Shown here one piece after another: positions 44,099 through 53,975 of a stretch of 64,000 nt of DNA (positions are counted from its first letter, which is position 1; every line of letters begins with the position of its first letter). Below the pieces are notes generated by a model. That model ran no database searches, was not told the origin of the DNA, and saw only the letters and a list, made by a program, of their open reading frames with translations. Origin of the DNA: [Clostridium] scindens ATCC 35704 (GTDB taxonomy: Bacteria; Bacillota; Clostridia; Lachnospirales; Lachnospiraceae); contig NZ_CP036170.1 in NCBI RefSeq assembly GCF_004295125.1, positions 2,296,501 through 2,360,500 of the forward strand, written 5' to 3'. A program made the translations under genes and the position numbers.

Positions 44099-47000
44099 AT
44101 GCGTAAAAGTATGAAACGAGGATTTGCAGCGATTTTAACGGCGGCTCTCGTATTGCAGTATATACCGGAAATATCTGTAAACGCCGAAAAATCAGCGGGG
44201 GAGGGTAAAACCTACTATGTAGATCAGGACGGAGGAAATGACGCCAACAGCGGAACAAGCGAAAAGGAGGCATGGTCTTCGCTTGAGAAAGTAAATGAAA
44301 CGACTTTCCAGCCCGGCGATAAACTTTTATTTGAAAAAGGCGATGAGTGGGTTGGGCAGTTAAGTCCGAAAGGTTCAGGTGAAGAAGGCAATCCAATTGT
44401 GATCGGCTCCTATGGAGACGGGAATGAACGTCCGTTGATTTCCGGTAATAACTGGTGCGGAGAGAATGGGGACGACTTAGAGAACCGTATCTTTAATGCG
44501 GCTGTATATTTTTATAATCAGCAGTATTGGGAGATTACAGATTTAGAAGTCACGAACAGGATCCCGGGAGACAACCCGGACGACCACATTAAAAAATATG
44601 GCGTGCTGATCATGGGAGAGGATGCTGGAACCCTTCGCCATATGTATTGTAAAAATCTGGACGTACATGACGTAGTGTCACATCCGATCGGCAATCAGGC
44701 AGGTATCGGGCGGGGCGGCATCGTGTATATTATCCGTGGAAATGAAGTCCCGACAAACTGGGATGATATTTTAATTGAAGGAAATCAGGTAGGACCGAAT
44801 ATCAATCACTATGGAATCAGTTTCCTGTCGACCTGGGGAAGCAGTTCTTTTCCGGCAGAATCCGGAATCCCGGCGAACGAATATGCCGATCAGAGAGTGA
44901 ACAGTACCAATATCGTGATTCGCAACAATTACTGCGAGGATGTTGGAAACGCGGCAATTTGTCCATCTGCCTACAGCAACGCGCTGATCGAATATAATGT
45001 GTGCGACGGATGTAACAGCGGTCCGAACGGAAACGTGCCAATCTGGTGGGAATATGGCGATTATACAGTGGCGCAGTTTAATGAAGTGTTTGGCTCGGGA
45101 GCATCCGACAGCAAAGAAGATTCACAGGCTTTTGATGCGGACGTAGCCGCCAAAAAGAATTATATCCAATATAACTACACACATGACAATCCGTCGGGAG
45201 CATTTTTCGAGTGCGCGCTCGGGTCAAAATATGAGACGCATATCCGCTACAATGTCAGCCAGAATGACGGGAGCGGAACAAACAGTTACGGCGGCGGAGC
45301 GATCGTGACGATCGGCGGTTATTCTACTGGCGACGGAAATAAACTCAATGTTTATAATAATGATTTCTATCTGGCAGAAGGCTACGATAGTTGGATCACA
45401 AACAACTGGGACGGTCGGGAAGTGAATCCGGAGACTTATCAGTTCCGTAATAACGTTATCTACAGCGACGGAGAATCGAAAGGCTGGCATCAGTATCTGC
45501 AGGGAAGCGCAGATCACAATGCTTACGGCGGTTCAGACAAGAATATTTTAAGGGCTGATGATGAAAACGCAGTTTCTATATCCAAGGCAGATTTTAAAGC
45601 TATCGGAACAGGCGCGAGCGGAATTGACTCTGTGGATGGATATCAGCTCGCGGAAGGTTCCGCTTGTATCAACGCAGGTACATTGATCGAAGGGAACGGC
45701 GGGAGAGACTATTGGGGCAATCCTGTTTCCATAACAGAAGTTCCGAATATTGGTGCAGACAATAAGGGAGCGGCGGGAGTCAAAGAAGATTATGGAATTG
45801 ACTTTGAGGACCGCGCGGCAGAAGAAAAAGCGCTTACTGGAGAGTATGAGGGGTGTAATTTCGGAGAGGGATGGCTTACGGCGGAAGTGAAAAATTCCAA
45901 AGTATTATATGCAGACGGAACAAAGACAACCTATCTTATTGAATTACCGGACAACCGGACGTTGGAATCTTTCCAGGCATTCTGCGAAGATTCAGCCCTT
46001 GTAACGCTCAGTGGAAACGGATATGAAAGAGAATTTGCGATCACATCCGCAAAAACCACATATTTAACGGATTTCCCATCTGCGCTGAAAGAGGTAAAAA
46101 TAGAGATCGTTTCTCCGAAAGGAAGCGGCGCGGTGAAATTTGATAATCTCGTTCTTCGTGAAGCGCAGTACGAGAGAAATAACATCGCGCGAGGAAAATA
46201 TTCCTGGGAGGAAGGAAAGTCACAGTATCCCGCATCCAATGGAAATGATGGCGATGAAGACACTTTATGGGTCCATGAAGGCAATGATAAAGTGGGTTGG
46301 ATGGTAGATTTAGGGCAGGATTATGACCTCTCTGATTTTGAACTGGTATTTGAGAATGAAGGAGACGTATGGAAATATGAGCTTCAGGGTGCGCGCGATG
46401 GAGACCAATACTTTGAAGAAATTCCGATTTATGACGCCACAGACAATACCGACGGTTCCAAAGTGCAGAAGGGATCCTTTGAACCGGGAACTGTATACCG
46501 CTATGTGCTTGTGAAACTTACGGACTTCCCGGCAGAAGATTATTGGCCGGGCTTTGCAGAATTCAAATTGTATGCAAGAGATTACAGCGAACTTGATAAG
46601 TCGGAACTGACAAAGCTGATTTCAGAAGTAAAATATATGAAGCCGGGCAATTACACAGACGAGAGTTATGCAAATCTCCGCACAGCTTTCGAACAGGCGA
46701 AAAAGGATTTTGAGGAAGCGGATACCAAAGAAAAGGTCAGCGCTGCAATTGAAAAATTGCAGGAGGCGATAGACGCTTTAAAGATTAAGGAAGGCGCTAA
46801 CCTCGCACTTGGAAAGCCAACGAAATCATCTACGCAGAATGTAGACGAGAGACCTTCTTCTAATGGAAATGACGGAGATGAGAGTACCCTGTGGGTAGCA
46901 ACCGGAAACTATGAAGACACTCCATTACCACATTGGTGGCAGGTAGATCTTGAAAAAGAATATGTGCTGGATAAATACCGCATTGTCTTTGAGGATGACA

Positions 47001-48376
47001 AGAATCCGGGCGCATGGAAATACCGGATTGAAGGTTCTAAGGATGGAGAGAACTTTGACGTATTGTTTGAACAAAAGTCTTCACCGGATGGAACGAGAGA
47101 GGACGAGCAGAAGATACAGAGCAAAGAGTCTTACCGTTATGTCAGAGTTGTGATCACAGACTATCCAGAGTGGGAAGGAGCTGACTATTGGACTGCATTT
47201 GCCGAGTTTGAAGTATATGGAAGCAAAGCAGGGTCAGAAGTCGTGACAAAGAATCTGGAGATCAAGCTGGCAGAGGCGAAAGCGTATACAGAAGAAAAAT
47301 ATACAGAAGAAAGCTATAAGGCGCTTCAGGAAGCAATCAAAGCAGCGGAAGCTGTTCTGGCAGATGAGGAAAAAACGCAGGCGCAGGTAGACGAACAGGT
47401 GAAGAAACTTGCAGAGGCGATCAAAGAACTTGAGAAGAAAGAGGATCCTGGTCAGCCGGGTACGGAGAATCTGGCGCTGAATAAACCGACCACATCATCT
47501 ACGAAGGACATTGATGAGAAACCTTCCTCTAACGGAAATGACGGAAAGGCAGATACGCTTTGGGTAGCAACCGGAAATTACGAAGATACTCCATTACCAC
47601 ATTGGTGGCAGGTAGATCTCGGAAAAGAGTATGCACTGGACAGATATAAAATCATGTTCGAGGAGGATCAGAACTCAGGCGCATGGAAATACAGGGTTGA
47701 AGGTTCTAAAGATGGAGAGAACTTCGACGTATTATTTGAACAGAAGGATTCGCCGGACGGAACGAGAGTGGACGAGCAGAAGATACAGAGCGGGGAGACT
47801 TACCGCTATGTCAGAGTTGTGATCACGGGCTATCCAGAGTGGGATGGTTCTGTCGAATGGGATTATTGGACAGCAATGGCAGAATTTGAAGTGTATGAGA
47901 AAGAAGTTTCCCCATCTGTTGATAAGTCGGGTCTGGAGAATAAACTGAAAGAAGCAAAGGATTATAAGGCGGACGGTTACACGGCAGAAAGCTATGCGAC
48001 GCTCCAGAAAGCAATAGAGGAAGCGGAAAGTGTTCTGGCGGATGAGAAGGCAACGCAGGATGCACTAGACGCACAGGTTGTAAAACTCGAGACTGCCATT
48101 TCAGTTTTGGACGAAGTAACGGAACCAGAAGAACCGGAGGATCCGAAAGATCCGACGCCCAATCCGGACAAAGAACATCCAGTCGATAAGCCGGGAGATC
48201 AGTCTGACAAGAATATAGATCATTCCCAGTCAGGTAAAGGACAGAATAATTCTGGCAGTCATGGCGGGAAGTTAGTACAAACCGGAGACGAAGCGCCGAT
48301 CATGGCATCCGCTTTCCTGATGATGGCGGCAATGGTTGTGATCTGCGGAGTTATAGTACGAAAAAAGAGGAGATAA
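44099..48376 (+). CDS. Large cell-wall-anchored beta-helix protein with CBM32 and FIVAR repeats
   Basis: 1425 residues from the ATG at 44099 (GAGGAG upstream). Order: signal peptide (ends near VNAEKS); right-handed parallel beta-helix (about 35-560) of the pectate-lyase superfamily; an IDFED domain (about 565-690), also present in the protein at 49159; three F5/8-type C (CBM32) domains, each followed by a three-helix FIVAR-like module; a linker rich in Pro, Asp and Glu; LVQTGDE as an LPXTG variant; a hydrophobic segment; VRKKRR tail. A secreted polysaccharide lyase or hydrolase held at the cell wall is likely; the catalytic residues are not identifiable. The CBM32 domains suggest galactose/GalNAc-containing glycans. 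Confidence 0.85.
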   Translation: MRKSMKRGFAAILTAALVLQYIPEISVNAEKSAGEGKTYYVDQDGGNDANSGTSEKEAWSSLEKVNETTFQPGDKLLFEKGDEWVGQLSPKGSGEEGNPIVIGSYGDGNERPLISGNNWCGENGDDLENRIFNAAVYFYNQQYWEITDLEVTNRIPGDNPDDHIKKYGVLIMGEDAGTLRHMYCKNLDVHDVVSHPIGNQAGIGRGGIVYIIRGNEVPTNWDDILIEGNQVGPNINHYGISFLSTWGSSSFPAESGIPANEYADQRVNSTNIVIRNNYCEDVGNAAICPSAYSNALIEYNVCDGCNSGPNGNVPIWWEYGDYTVAQFNEVFGSGASDSKEDSQAFDADVAAKKNYIQYNYTHDNPSGAFFECALGSKYETHIRYNVSQNDGSGTNSYGGGAIVTIGGYSTGDGNKLNVYNNDFYLAEGYDSWITNNWDGREVNPETYQFRNNVIYSDGESKGWHQYLQGSADHNAYGGSDKNILRADDENAVSISKADFKAIGTGASGIDSVDGYQLAEGSACINAGTLIEGNGGRDYWGNPVSITEVPNIGADNKGAAGVKEDYGIDFEDRAAEEKALTGEYEGCNFGEGWLTAEVKNSKVLYADGTKTTYLIELPDNRTLESFQAFCEDSALVTLSGNGYEREFAITSAKTTYLTDFPSALKEVKIEIVSPKGSGAVKFDNLVLREAQYERNNIARGKYSWEEGKSQYPASNGNDGDEDTLWVHEGNDKVGWMVDLGQDYDLSDFELVFENEGDVWKYELQGARDGDQYFEEIPIYDATDNTDGSKVQKGSFEPGTVYRYVLVKLTDFPAEDYWPGFAEFKLYARDYSELDKSELTKLISEVKYMKPGNYTDESYANLRTAFEQAKKDFEEADTKEKVSAAIEKLQEAIDALKIKEGANLALGKPTKSSTQNVDERPSSNGNDGDESTLWVATGNYEDTPLPHWWQVDLEKEYVLDKYRIVFEDDKNPGAWKYRIEGSKDGENFDVLFEQKSSPDGTREDEQKIQSKESYRYVRVVITDYPEWEGADYWTAFAEFEVYGSKAGSEVVTKNLEIKLAEAKAYTEEKYTEESYKALQEAIKAAEAVLADEEKTQAQVDEQVKKLAEAIKELEKKEDPGQPGTENLALNKPTTSSTKDIDEKPSSNGNDGKADTLWVATGNYEDTPLPHWWQVDLGKEYALDRYKIMFEEDQNSGAWKYRVEGSKDGENFDVLFEQKDSPDGTRVDEQKIQSGETYRYVRVVITGYPEWDGSVEWDYWTAMAEFEVYEKEVSPSVDKSGLENKLKEAKDYKADGYTAESYATLQKAIEEAESVLADEKATQDALDAQVVKLETAISVLDEVTEPEEPEDPKDPTPNPDKEHPVDKPGDQSDKNIDHSQSGKGQNNSGSHGGKLVQTGDEAPIMASAFLMMAAMVVICGVIVRKKRR
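46790..48115 (+). repeat. Tandem duplication of CBM32-FIVAR module
   Basis: Two copies, about 46790-47445 and 47463-48115, offset by 673 bases. Long stretches are identical in DNA (for example around 46918 and 47591, encoding DTPLPHWWQVDL). A first, more divergent module lies at about 46175-46790. Recent in-frame amplification of a binding domain. Confidence 0.85.
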
Positions 48377-48377
48377 T

Positions 48378-49142
48378 ATGAGACGTCGGATATTAAGATT
48401 ACTTCTGCTAATGTTTGCAGCATTTATATTGCCGGCTTGCGCAGGATCGGAAAAAGCGGCAGAGTCTGAAAATGAAATGTTTGATACGCATACAAAGCAA
48501 TTTCTGAAGTATGCTGAAAAATATGGACTGATAGAATCAGCAGAATACCAGGATTTGGAAGATCAGTTGGAAAAAGAAAATGACCGGCGAAAAAAGGCTC
48601 TGGAACAGGGGGAAGTAATCTATGGTCCGACACAGTATACTATGGAGACGTATATAAAGTATATATGCGGCTCCATGGAACCAGAATTGATAGAAAAAAT
48701 GAAGGGGAAAGAAATCTCATGTACAGAAGAAGACGTACGGGCTTATTATGAAGATAATAAGGAATATATTGCGGTTCAGGAGGCTGCAATGCAGTTTGAC
48801 GTGATCATGACGTCACAGGAAAACAAGGAGTTACTAGAAAAAATAGCGCAGGAGGATGACGTTATAAAGTACGCAGAATCCGATGCAGAGGTTTTTACTG
48901 TTTCTGAGATGGAGTTTCAGGAAAATAGTGTGGTATATAACCGGAATCCGGACTTAATGGAACAACTATTTGGAATGAAATCCGGAGACCGCTATCTGAC
49001 GGAAGATATAGAAGGGATCGTATATCTCTATGTGTATAAAGGAGAGACAGAGAGTTGTATTCTGCCTTATGAGCAAGTAAGAGAAAGTGTAGAAAATATG
49101 TATTTAAGAGCGGAATTTGATGAAATTCTTTCACGGGAATAA
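48378..49142 (+). CDS. Lipoprotein, possible PrsA/SurA-like foldase
   Basis: 254 residues. Signal peptide with lipobox LPAC (Cys21), then a charged helical N-terminal region and a segment resembling parvulin-type chaperones (YGPTQYTMETYIKYICGSME; CTEEDVRAYYEDNKEYI). It starts one base after the preceding stop. Placed between two secreted glycan-active proteins, it may help fold them; that role is inferred and the PPIase domain itself is weak. Confidence 0.65.
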   Translation: MRRRILRLLLLMFAAFILPACAGSEKAAESENEMFDTHTKQFLKYAEKYGLIESAEYQDLEDQLEKENDRRKKALEQGEVIYGPTQYTMETYIKYICGSMEPELIEKMKGKEISCTEEDVRAYYEDNKEYIAVQEAAMQFDVIMTSQENKELLEKIAQEDDVIKYAESDAEVFTVSEMEFQENSVVYNRNPDLMEQLFGMKSGDRYLTEDIEGIVYLYVYKGETESCILPYEQVRESVENMYLRAEFDEILSRE

Positions 49143-49158
49143 AAGAGGAGGAAAGGCA

Positions 49159-52100
49159 ATGAAGGAGAGAAAGCTAATAGCTTTGGGTATGGCTGGCATG
49201 TTGTCGCTGAGTGGTTTGTTTACTTTTTCAGGGATAGAAGCTGAAGCTAAACTTCCAGATAATCAATTAGTGATCGACTTTGAAGATTTGGGAACGGAAG
49301 CACAAAGTTTAACAGGTAAGTATCAGAATTGTAATTTTGGAAACCGGGGCTGGAACACAGGAGCGGTTGACGGAGACGTTAAATTATGGGCAGATTCTTT
49401 CACGAAAGATGGCCAGGTGAATAAAATTGCGATTCCATATGGTAAGATATTCAGAGGCTTTTCTGCAAAATGTTCTGAGAGCGCGACTATAAAAGTAGTG
49501 TCCGGATCTGAGACAAATACATTTGAAATAGGCGCAACAGAAAAAGAATTTACTACAGACTTCCGGACAAATCAAATGGCGGTATATCTAGTGATCGAAT
49601 GTGCAAAGGGAACAAGCGACGTAAAGTTAGATGATTTGATTCTGGAAGAAGTAGATATAAGTAAACTGAATGTTTCACAAGGGAAACCAACAAGTACATC
49701 TGGAGATTCGGAGCGTCCGGCATCAAACGGAAATGACGGCGATGAGAATACGATGTGGGTAAATAATGGTGCTGGAGCTGATAAATGGTGGCAAGTGGAT
49801 CTTCAGGAAGCATATACTATTTCTGATTATGAATTGGTTTTTGAAAAAGAAGAAAGTAATCCGTGGAAATATAAAGTTGAGGCATCAGCAGATGGCGAAA
49901 ATTTTGATATGCTGAGTGATAAGACAGAAAATACGGATAGTGCAAAAGTTCAGACAGGTGAAGTTTCCGCAGAAACAAAATACAGATATGTCAGAGTTAC
50001 AATTACAGGATTGCCAGCAGAGACGTATTGGGCTGGATTTGCAGAGTTTAAAGTGTATACAAAAGATATCATGTCTAATGTTGCACAGGGAAAATCAACA
50101 AGTCAATCCGGAGGATATAACAGTTCTGATCTGGCGGTAGATGGAGATGTGACAACTTTTGGTGGAAATACAGATACATTCCCATACTGGTGGACAGTTG
50201 ATTTAGGTGATACATATAACGTAAAAGAAGTGGAAATCGAATGGGAAGATTTGAAAGACGGAGATACCAATATTGCAGAAGACTGGAAATATAAAATAGA
50301 GTATTCTGCCGACGGTGGAAGTACATGGGAAGAACTAGTGGATTATACATCCGAAACACCATATACAGACCCGGAAACATCTGTTGTTCAAAATGAAGCC
50401 TGTGATATCGAGTGTAATGCTTTTAAAGTGACCATTACAGACAAGCCGCCAAAGAGACCTTTGGCGTGGGCTGTTCTTCCTGAATTCAGAGCCTTTGCCG
50501 TGGATACACATATACCGGAAGAAGAAGGGCAGAATATCAATATTGATATAGCATATGGACAGCCGGTGAAGGCATCGTCTGTTGCTGAGGGATATAAGGC
50601 ATCAAATGTTACAGATTATGACAGCGCTTCCACATGGAAACCGGTTTCTGAAGACGATACTGCATATTTACAGATTGATTTAGACAGAGAATATAATATT
50701 CAGAATCATAAAGTAGAATTTACATCTGCTGTATCTTCTTATAAGTTCTATGTATCTATGGATAATGATACATGGACAGAGGTCTCCGATGTATCCGCGG
50801 ATCAGGCTGATAAAACGGTAGATATCGAAGTAACAACTGCAAAATATGTTAGATTTGAATTTGCCGGTCAGTCTGAAGACTTAGAAGTAAAAGAGATTCA
50901 TTTTGACGGATTAGATGCAGGAGTACCAGGAGAAAAGAAAATCCTAGTTTTAGCGCCGCATGAAGATGATGAGATGTTGATGGCAGGCGGTGTTATGAAT
51001 CGTGCCGCAGAAGTCGGAGATGAAGTGAAAGTTCTCCTTGCAACTAACGGAGATTATAATGGCAAGAGTACGGGAAAAGGAAGAATTGTAGAAACCATCA
51101 ATGCATTGGAAGTTATAGGTGTGGAGAGCGAAGACATCATGTTTATGGGATATGCAGATACAGGAGGTCTGGGCGGAGCCCAGACATATCAGGACAGTTT
51201 TCTGTATAAAATGTATACTGCAGACGATACACAAGTATTTAAAAGCAGATGGGGTAATGAATATACTTATGGAAATCCAAATGCGAAACAGGATTATCAT
51301 TATGAGGTGACAGGTGAGCACGCGTTATATACTCGTAAAAACTTCCTGAATGACTTAGAGTATGCGATCAGTACCTATAAGCCGACAGATATATATGTAC
51401 CTTCACGTTATGATATGCATTTTGATCATGCATACTTTGATTTATTTGCGATTGAAGCAATACAGAATATACAGGCAGAAGATCCTTCCTATAACCCGAC
51501 TTTGCACGAAAGTATTATTCATTCATGTGCCGGAGACAGCAATTGGCCAATTGTAAATTCGGATGAAAAAGGAATCAGAGCATTAAATATGCCAGAAGGT
51601 TTGGAAGAATTAACAATGTTTAATTGGGATGAGCGAGAAAATATCAATGTTCCATATGCTATGAGACAAGTTCCGTTCGCGTTTAACCTGAAAGATCAGG
51701 CGTTAAGACTTTATACTTCCCAGTATTACGATTATATTGGCTCATTTGCGAAGGTAAATGAAATATTCTGGAGCAGAGATTTTAGTAGCTTTGCTAAAGA
51801 AGCGGAAATAACAGCATCATCGGAGTGTGCAAACGAAGATAGAAAAATAGATCAGAGTGCTGTTAAAGCTGTTGATGGAGTACGGGATGGCGCTGCAGAA
51901 GGCTTGCCATATGATCATCCGAGATTCCCGCACGCAGAATGGGTATCTGACAAAGAAACAACAGGCGCGTGGATAAATCTGGAATTTGATAATGAAAAAG
52001 AAATTAAAAAGGTCGTGTTATATGACAGACCAGATATGGATAATCAGATTTTAGAAGGGAAACTGATTTTTGATGATAATTCTGAAATTATTGTCGGTGA

Positions 52101-52227
52101 GTTACCAAATAATGGTGAACCTTTAGAAGTCCAAGTTGATAAAAACTCTAAAAATGTTAAGTTCGTAGTAACAAAAGTTTCTGTTAGCACTGAAAGTGTC
52201 GGTTTGGCAGAAATAGAAGTTTATTAG
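49159..52227 (+). CDS. Secreted PIG-L-family deacetylase with CBM32-like domains
   Basis: 1022 residues from the ATG at 49159 (AGGAGGAAAGG upstream). Signal peptide; IDFED domain (about 25-170) like that at 45800; two F5/8-type C domains (about 175-310 and 310-450); a further discoidin-like domain (about 475-600); PIG-L domain (about 605-880) with zinc motif LAPHEDDEML and a second site MHFDHAYFD; a final discoidin-like domain ending LAEIEVY. PIG-L enzymes remove N-acetyl groups from GlcNAc-type sugars. No wall anchor, so it is released or bound by its lectin domains. Last gene of the carbohydrate locus. Confidence 0.88.
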   Translation: MKERKLIALGMAGMLSLSGLFTFSGIEAEAKLPDNQLVIDFEDLGTEAQSLTGKYQNCNFGNRGWNTGAVDGDVKLWADSFTKDGQVNKIAIPYGKIFRGFSAKCSESATIKVVSGSETNTFEIGATEKEFTTDFRTNQMAVYLVIECAKGTSDVKLDDLILEEVDISKLNVSQGKPTSTSGDSERPASNGNDGDENTMWVNNGAGADKWWQVDLQEAYTISDYELVFEKEESNPWKYKVEASADGENFDMLSDKTENTDSAKVQTGEVSAETKYRYVRVTITGLPAETYWAGFAEFKVYTKDIMSNVAQGKSTSQSGGYNSSDLAVDGDVTTFGGNTDTFPYWWTVDLGDTYNVKEVEIEWEDLKDGDTNIAEDWKYKIEYSADGGSTWEELVDYTSETPYTDPETSVVQNEACDIECNAFKVTITDKPPKRPLAWAVLPEFRAFAVDTHIPEEEGQNINIDIAYGQPVKASSVAEGYKASNVTDYDSASTWKPVSEDDTAYLQIDLDREYNIQNHKVEFTSAVSSYKFYVSMDNDTWTEVSDVSADQADKTVDIEVTTAKYVRFEFAGQSEDLEVKEIHFDGLDAGVPGEKKILVLAPHEDDEMLMAGGVMNRAAEVGDEVKVLLATNGDYNGKSTGKGRIVETINALEVIGVESEDIMFMGYADTGGLGGAQTYQDSFLYKMYTADDTQVFKSRWGNEYTYGNPNAKQDYHYEVTGEHALYTRKNFLNDLEYAISTYKPTDIYVPSRYDMHFDHAYFDLFAIEAIQNIQAEDPSYNPTLHESIIHSCAGDSNWPIVNSDEKGIRALNMPEGLEELTMFNWDERENINVPYAMRQVPFAFNLKDQALRLYTSQYYDYIGSFAKVNEIFWSRDFSSFAKEAEITASSECANEDRKIDQSAVKAVDGVRDGAAEGLPYDHPRFPHAEWVSDKETTGAWINLEFDNEKEIKKVVLYDRPDMDNQILEGKLIFDDNSEIIVGELPNNGEPLEVQVDKNSKNVKFVVTKVSVSTESVGLAEIEVY

Positions 52228-52555
52228 AGCATGAAGCCCGACAGGCGATATCGGCCTCTTGTCTTTTGGACAAGAGGCTGATTAATGTTCCGCAATATTT
52301 ATTTGGATTTATGATGGCGATATTAGGGGTGGTGAAGTATTGATATTTTGACATTTCCGTAATTCAGAGGAAATGTGATTGGTGTCAACAAAACTTACAA
52401 AGGAGACAATCTTACCTGCATATAAATCGTTTGAAAATGCCATATTCTTTTAGAATCGGATAAAACGAAGCTACAGATCTTACTGCTTAAGATATGGGGA
52501 TTTACTGTGAAAGAAATATCTTACCGGATAGATATTCCGGAAAAAACCATTTGAC
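52228..52555. other. Right end of the island: hairpin and gene remnants
   Basis: No complete gene. A perfect hairpin GCCTCTTGTC-TTTT-GGACAAGAGGC lies at about 52252-52277 and may end the carbohydrate operon. One frame (to about 52342) reads LINVPQYLFGFMMAILGVV, unidentified. A second (about 52466-52552) reads KLQILLLKIWGFTVKEISYR then IDIPEKTI and stops; it looks like an HTH remnant of a mobile-element regulator. Confidence 0.5.
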
Positions 52556-52744
52556 GTGCCGACGGGAAATTTGGACTCCGTGACCAGCCAGGACGTATTA
52601 AGCCTGATGAAGATTACCAGCCAGCGTTACGGACAGACCATGGTCATGATTACCCACAATGAGGAGATTGCTCAATTATCAGACAGGATCATCCGTATCG
52701 AGGACGGGAAGATTACAGGCAAAGGCGGTGAAGCATATGCGTAA
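52556..52744 (+). pseudogene. ABC transporter ATP-binding protein, C-terminal 61 codons
   Basis: Resumes in register where the 24087 fragment stops: PTGNLDSVTSQDVLSLMKIT, MITHNEEIAQ (H loop), then TAA. GTG replaces the codon for the catalytic Glu at the junction. Same strand and followed by an FtsX-type permease, as in intact exporters. Confirms that the island was inserted in this gene. Confidence 0.92.
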
Positions 52745-53944
52745 GGTAGCAAATAGAGAAACTGTGCGCCGCCATCGCAAGCAACGGGAACTGGGCCTAC
52801 GTGTCCGATGAGGCAGATGCAGACCCTATGACCATAGGGGCTGTTGCAGGAGGGCTGCTTGCGGGATTCTTTGTAGGAAAAGGGCTGGTGCCAGTCATCA
52901 TGAAATCCCTGGGAGATATGGTGGAATACAGCACGGTGCCGGCAAATCCGCTGATCTTTATCGGTGCGGCCATCTTTTCCCTGGTAACGGTATTCATTTC
53001 CACGGGGCATCCGGCCAGAATGGCAGCCCGGGTATCCCCGATCGAAGCGCTGAGGTATACGGAGGGAGCAAGGCGCGCAAAAAAGGAAAGCACTCTTTAA
53101 GCGGAGGCAGGATATGGCGGATGGCTTTGTCGAATCTGGGAAGAAGCAAGGGAAAGACGACGATTATCATTGCATCGCTGTCCCTGGCGATCATCCTTCT
53201 AAACAGCGTATTTACGATAACCCATTCGTTTGATATGGATAAGTACCTGCAAAGTTTTATGAAGCCGGATTTTATCATCGGGAACGCAAAATATTTTGGC
53301 ATGGACAATTATAGAGGCAGGAACTTAGAAACCATTGATGAGGAAAATCTGACGGAGTCGTTTATCGAATACTGCCAGGGATTAAAAGGCTATGAAGATG
53401 GCGGAAGGCTCTACGGGGCAGGTTCCTTCGTGGGCGTAAAACAGAAAGGCATCACCATTCCTTCCGGAATAGAACAAGATTCCAGCGGAATGCCCGGGGA
53501 ATACTATGGGAAAGAATTCATTCCATTTAACACCAATGAGCAGGGTGATTTTGAAGTGTACCTCTATGGGGCAGAAGACTTTGCCGTAAATGAGATGCAG
53601 GTCTGGGAAGGAGTTTCTATACGCTGACGAATATGTTCTTGCTTATCGGCGGAGCCTTGGCTTTTGTCATAGGAGTAATCGGAATTTTGAATTTTATCAA
53701 TTCCATCCTTACAGGAATCATTACCAGGCAGAGAGAATTTGCCATGATGGAGGCCATCGGAATGACGAAGAGGCAGCTGACAAAAATGGTGATCGCAGAA
53801 GGGCTTTATTATGCCATTCTGACCGTAGTATTCTCGCTTGTGGCCGGCGTCCCAATCCTGCTGGCATTAGGAGGACTGGTGCCTTACCTGGCATTCCGGT
53901 TCGGAAGAAGGGGAACCGTGGTAGAAGAATTGCAAAAAGAATAA
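52737..53944 (+). pseudogene. FtsX-like ABC permease, multiply broken
   Basis: Starts overlapping the ATPase (MRKVANRETVR), then a deletion. A middle segment follows in frame 1 (TIGAVAGGLLAGFFVGKGLV to VSPIEALRYTEGARRAKKES, ending TAA 53100). A frameshift then leads to MALSNLGRSKGKTTIIIASL in another frame, ending at 53627. The C-terminal FtsX domain follows in a third frame (GIITRQREFAMMEAIGMTKR), ending at 53944. At least three separate lesions. The exporter, probably for peptide antibiotics, is dead. Confidence 0.88.
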
Positions 53945-53975
53945 GCATTCGCTGTCTTCCCCAAAAAGTTTTTTG

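Larger units (their letters stand above)
24587..52557. mobile_element. Composite genomic island inserted in an ABC ATPase gene
   Basis: Boundaries are defined by the split ATPase. GACGT occurs at both junctions (24582-24586 and 52553-52557). Contents from left: small conserved ICE-type genes, relaxase remnant, DinJ-YafQ, replisome-organiser/CHAP chimera, LytTR two-component system with ABC ATPase, IS200-type element, IS3 remnant, CHAP remnant, an 18-kb carbohydrate locus, and an HTH remnant at the right end. No integrase, excisionase or complete conjugation set is visible, so mobility is probably lost. The carbohydrate part may have come separately from the conjugative part. Confidence 0.75.

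Noticed and set aside
24582-52557. Interpretation of the split ATPase as a group II intron or intein
   Set aside because: The interval is about 28 kb, has no maturase or reverse transcriptase, no GTGYG start and no splicing domains, and contains many unrelated genes.
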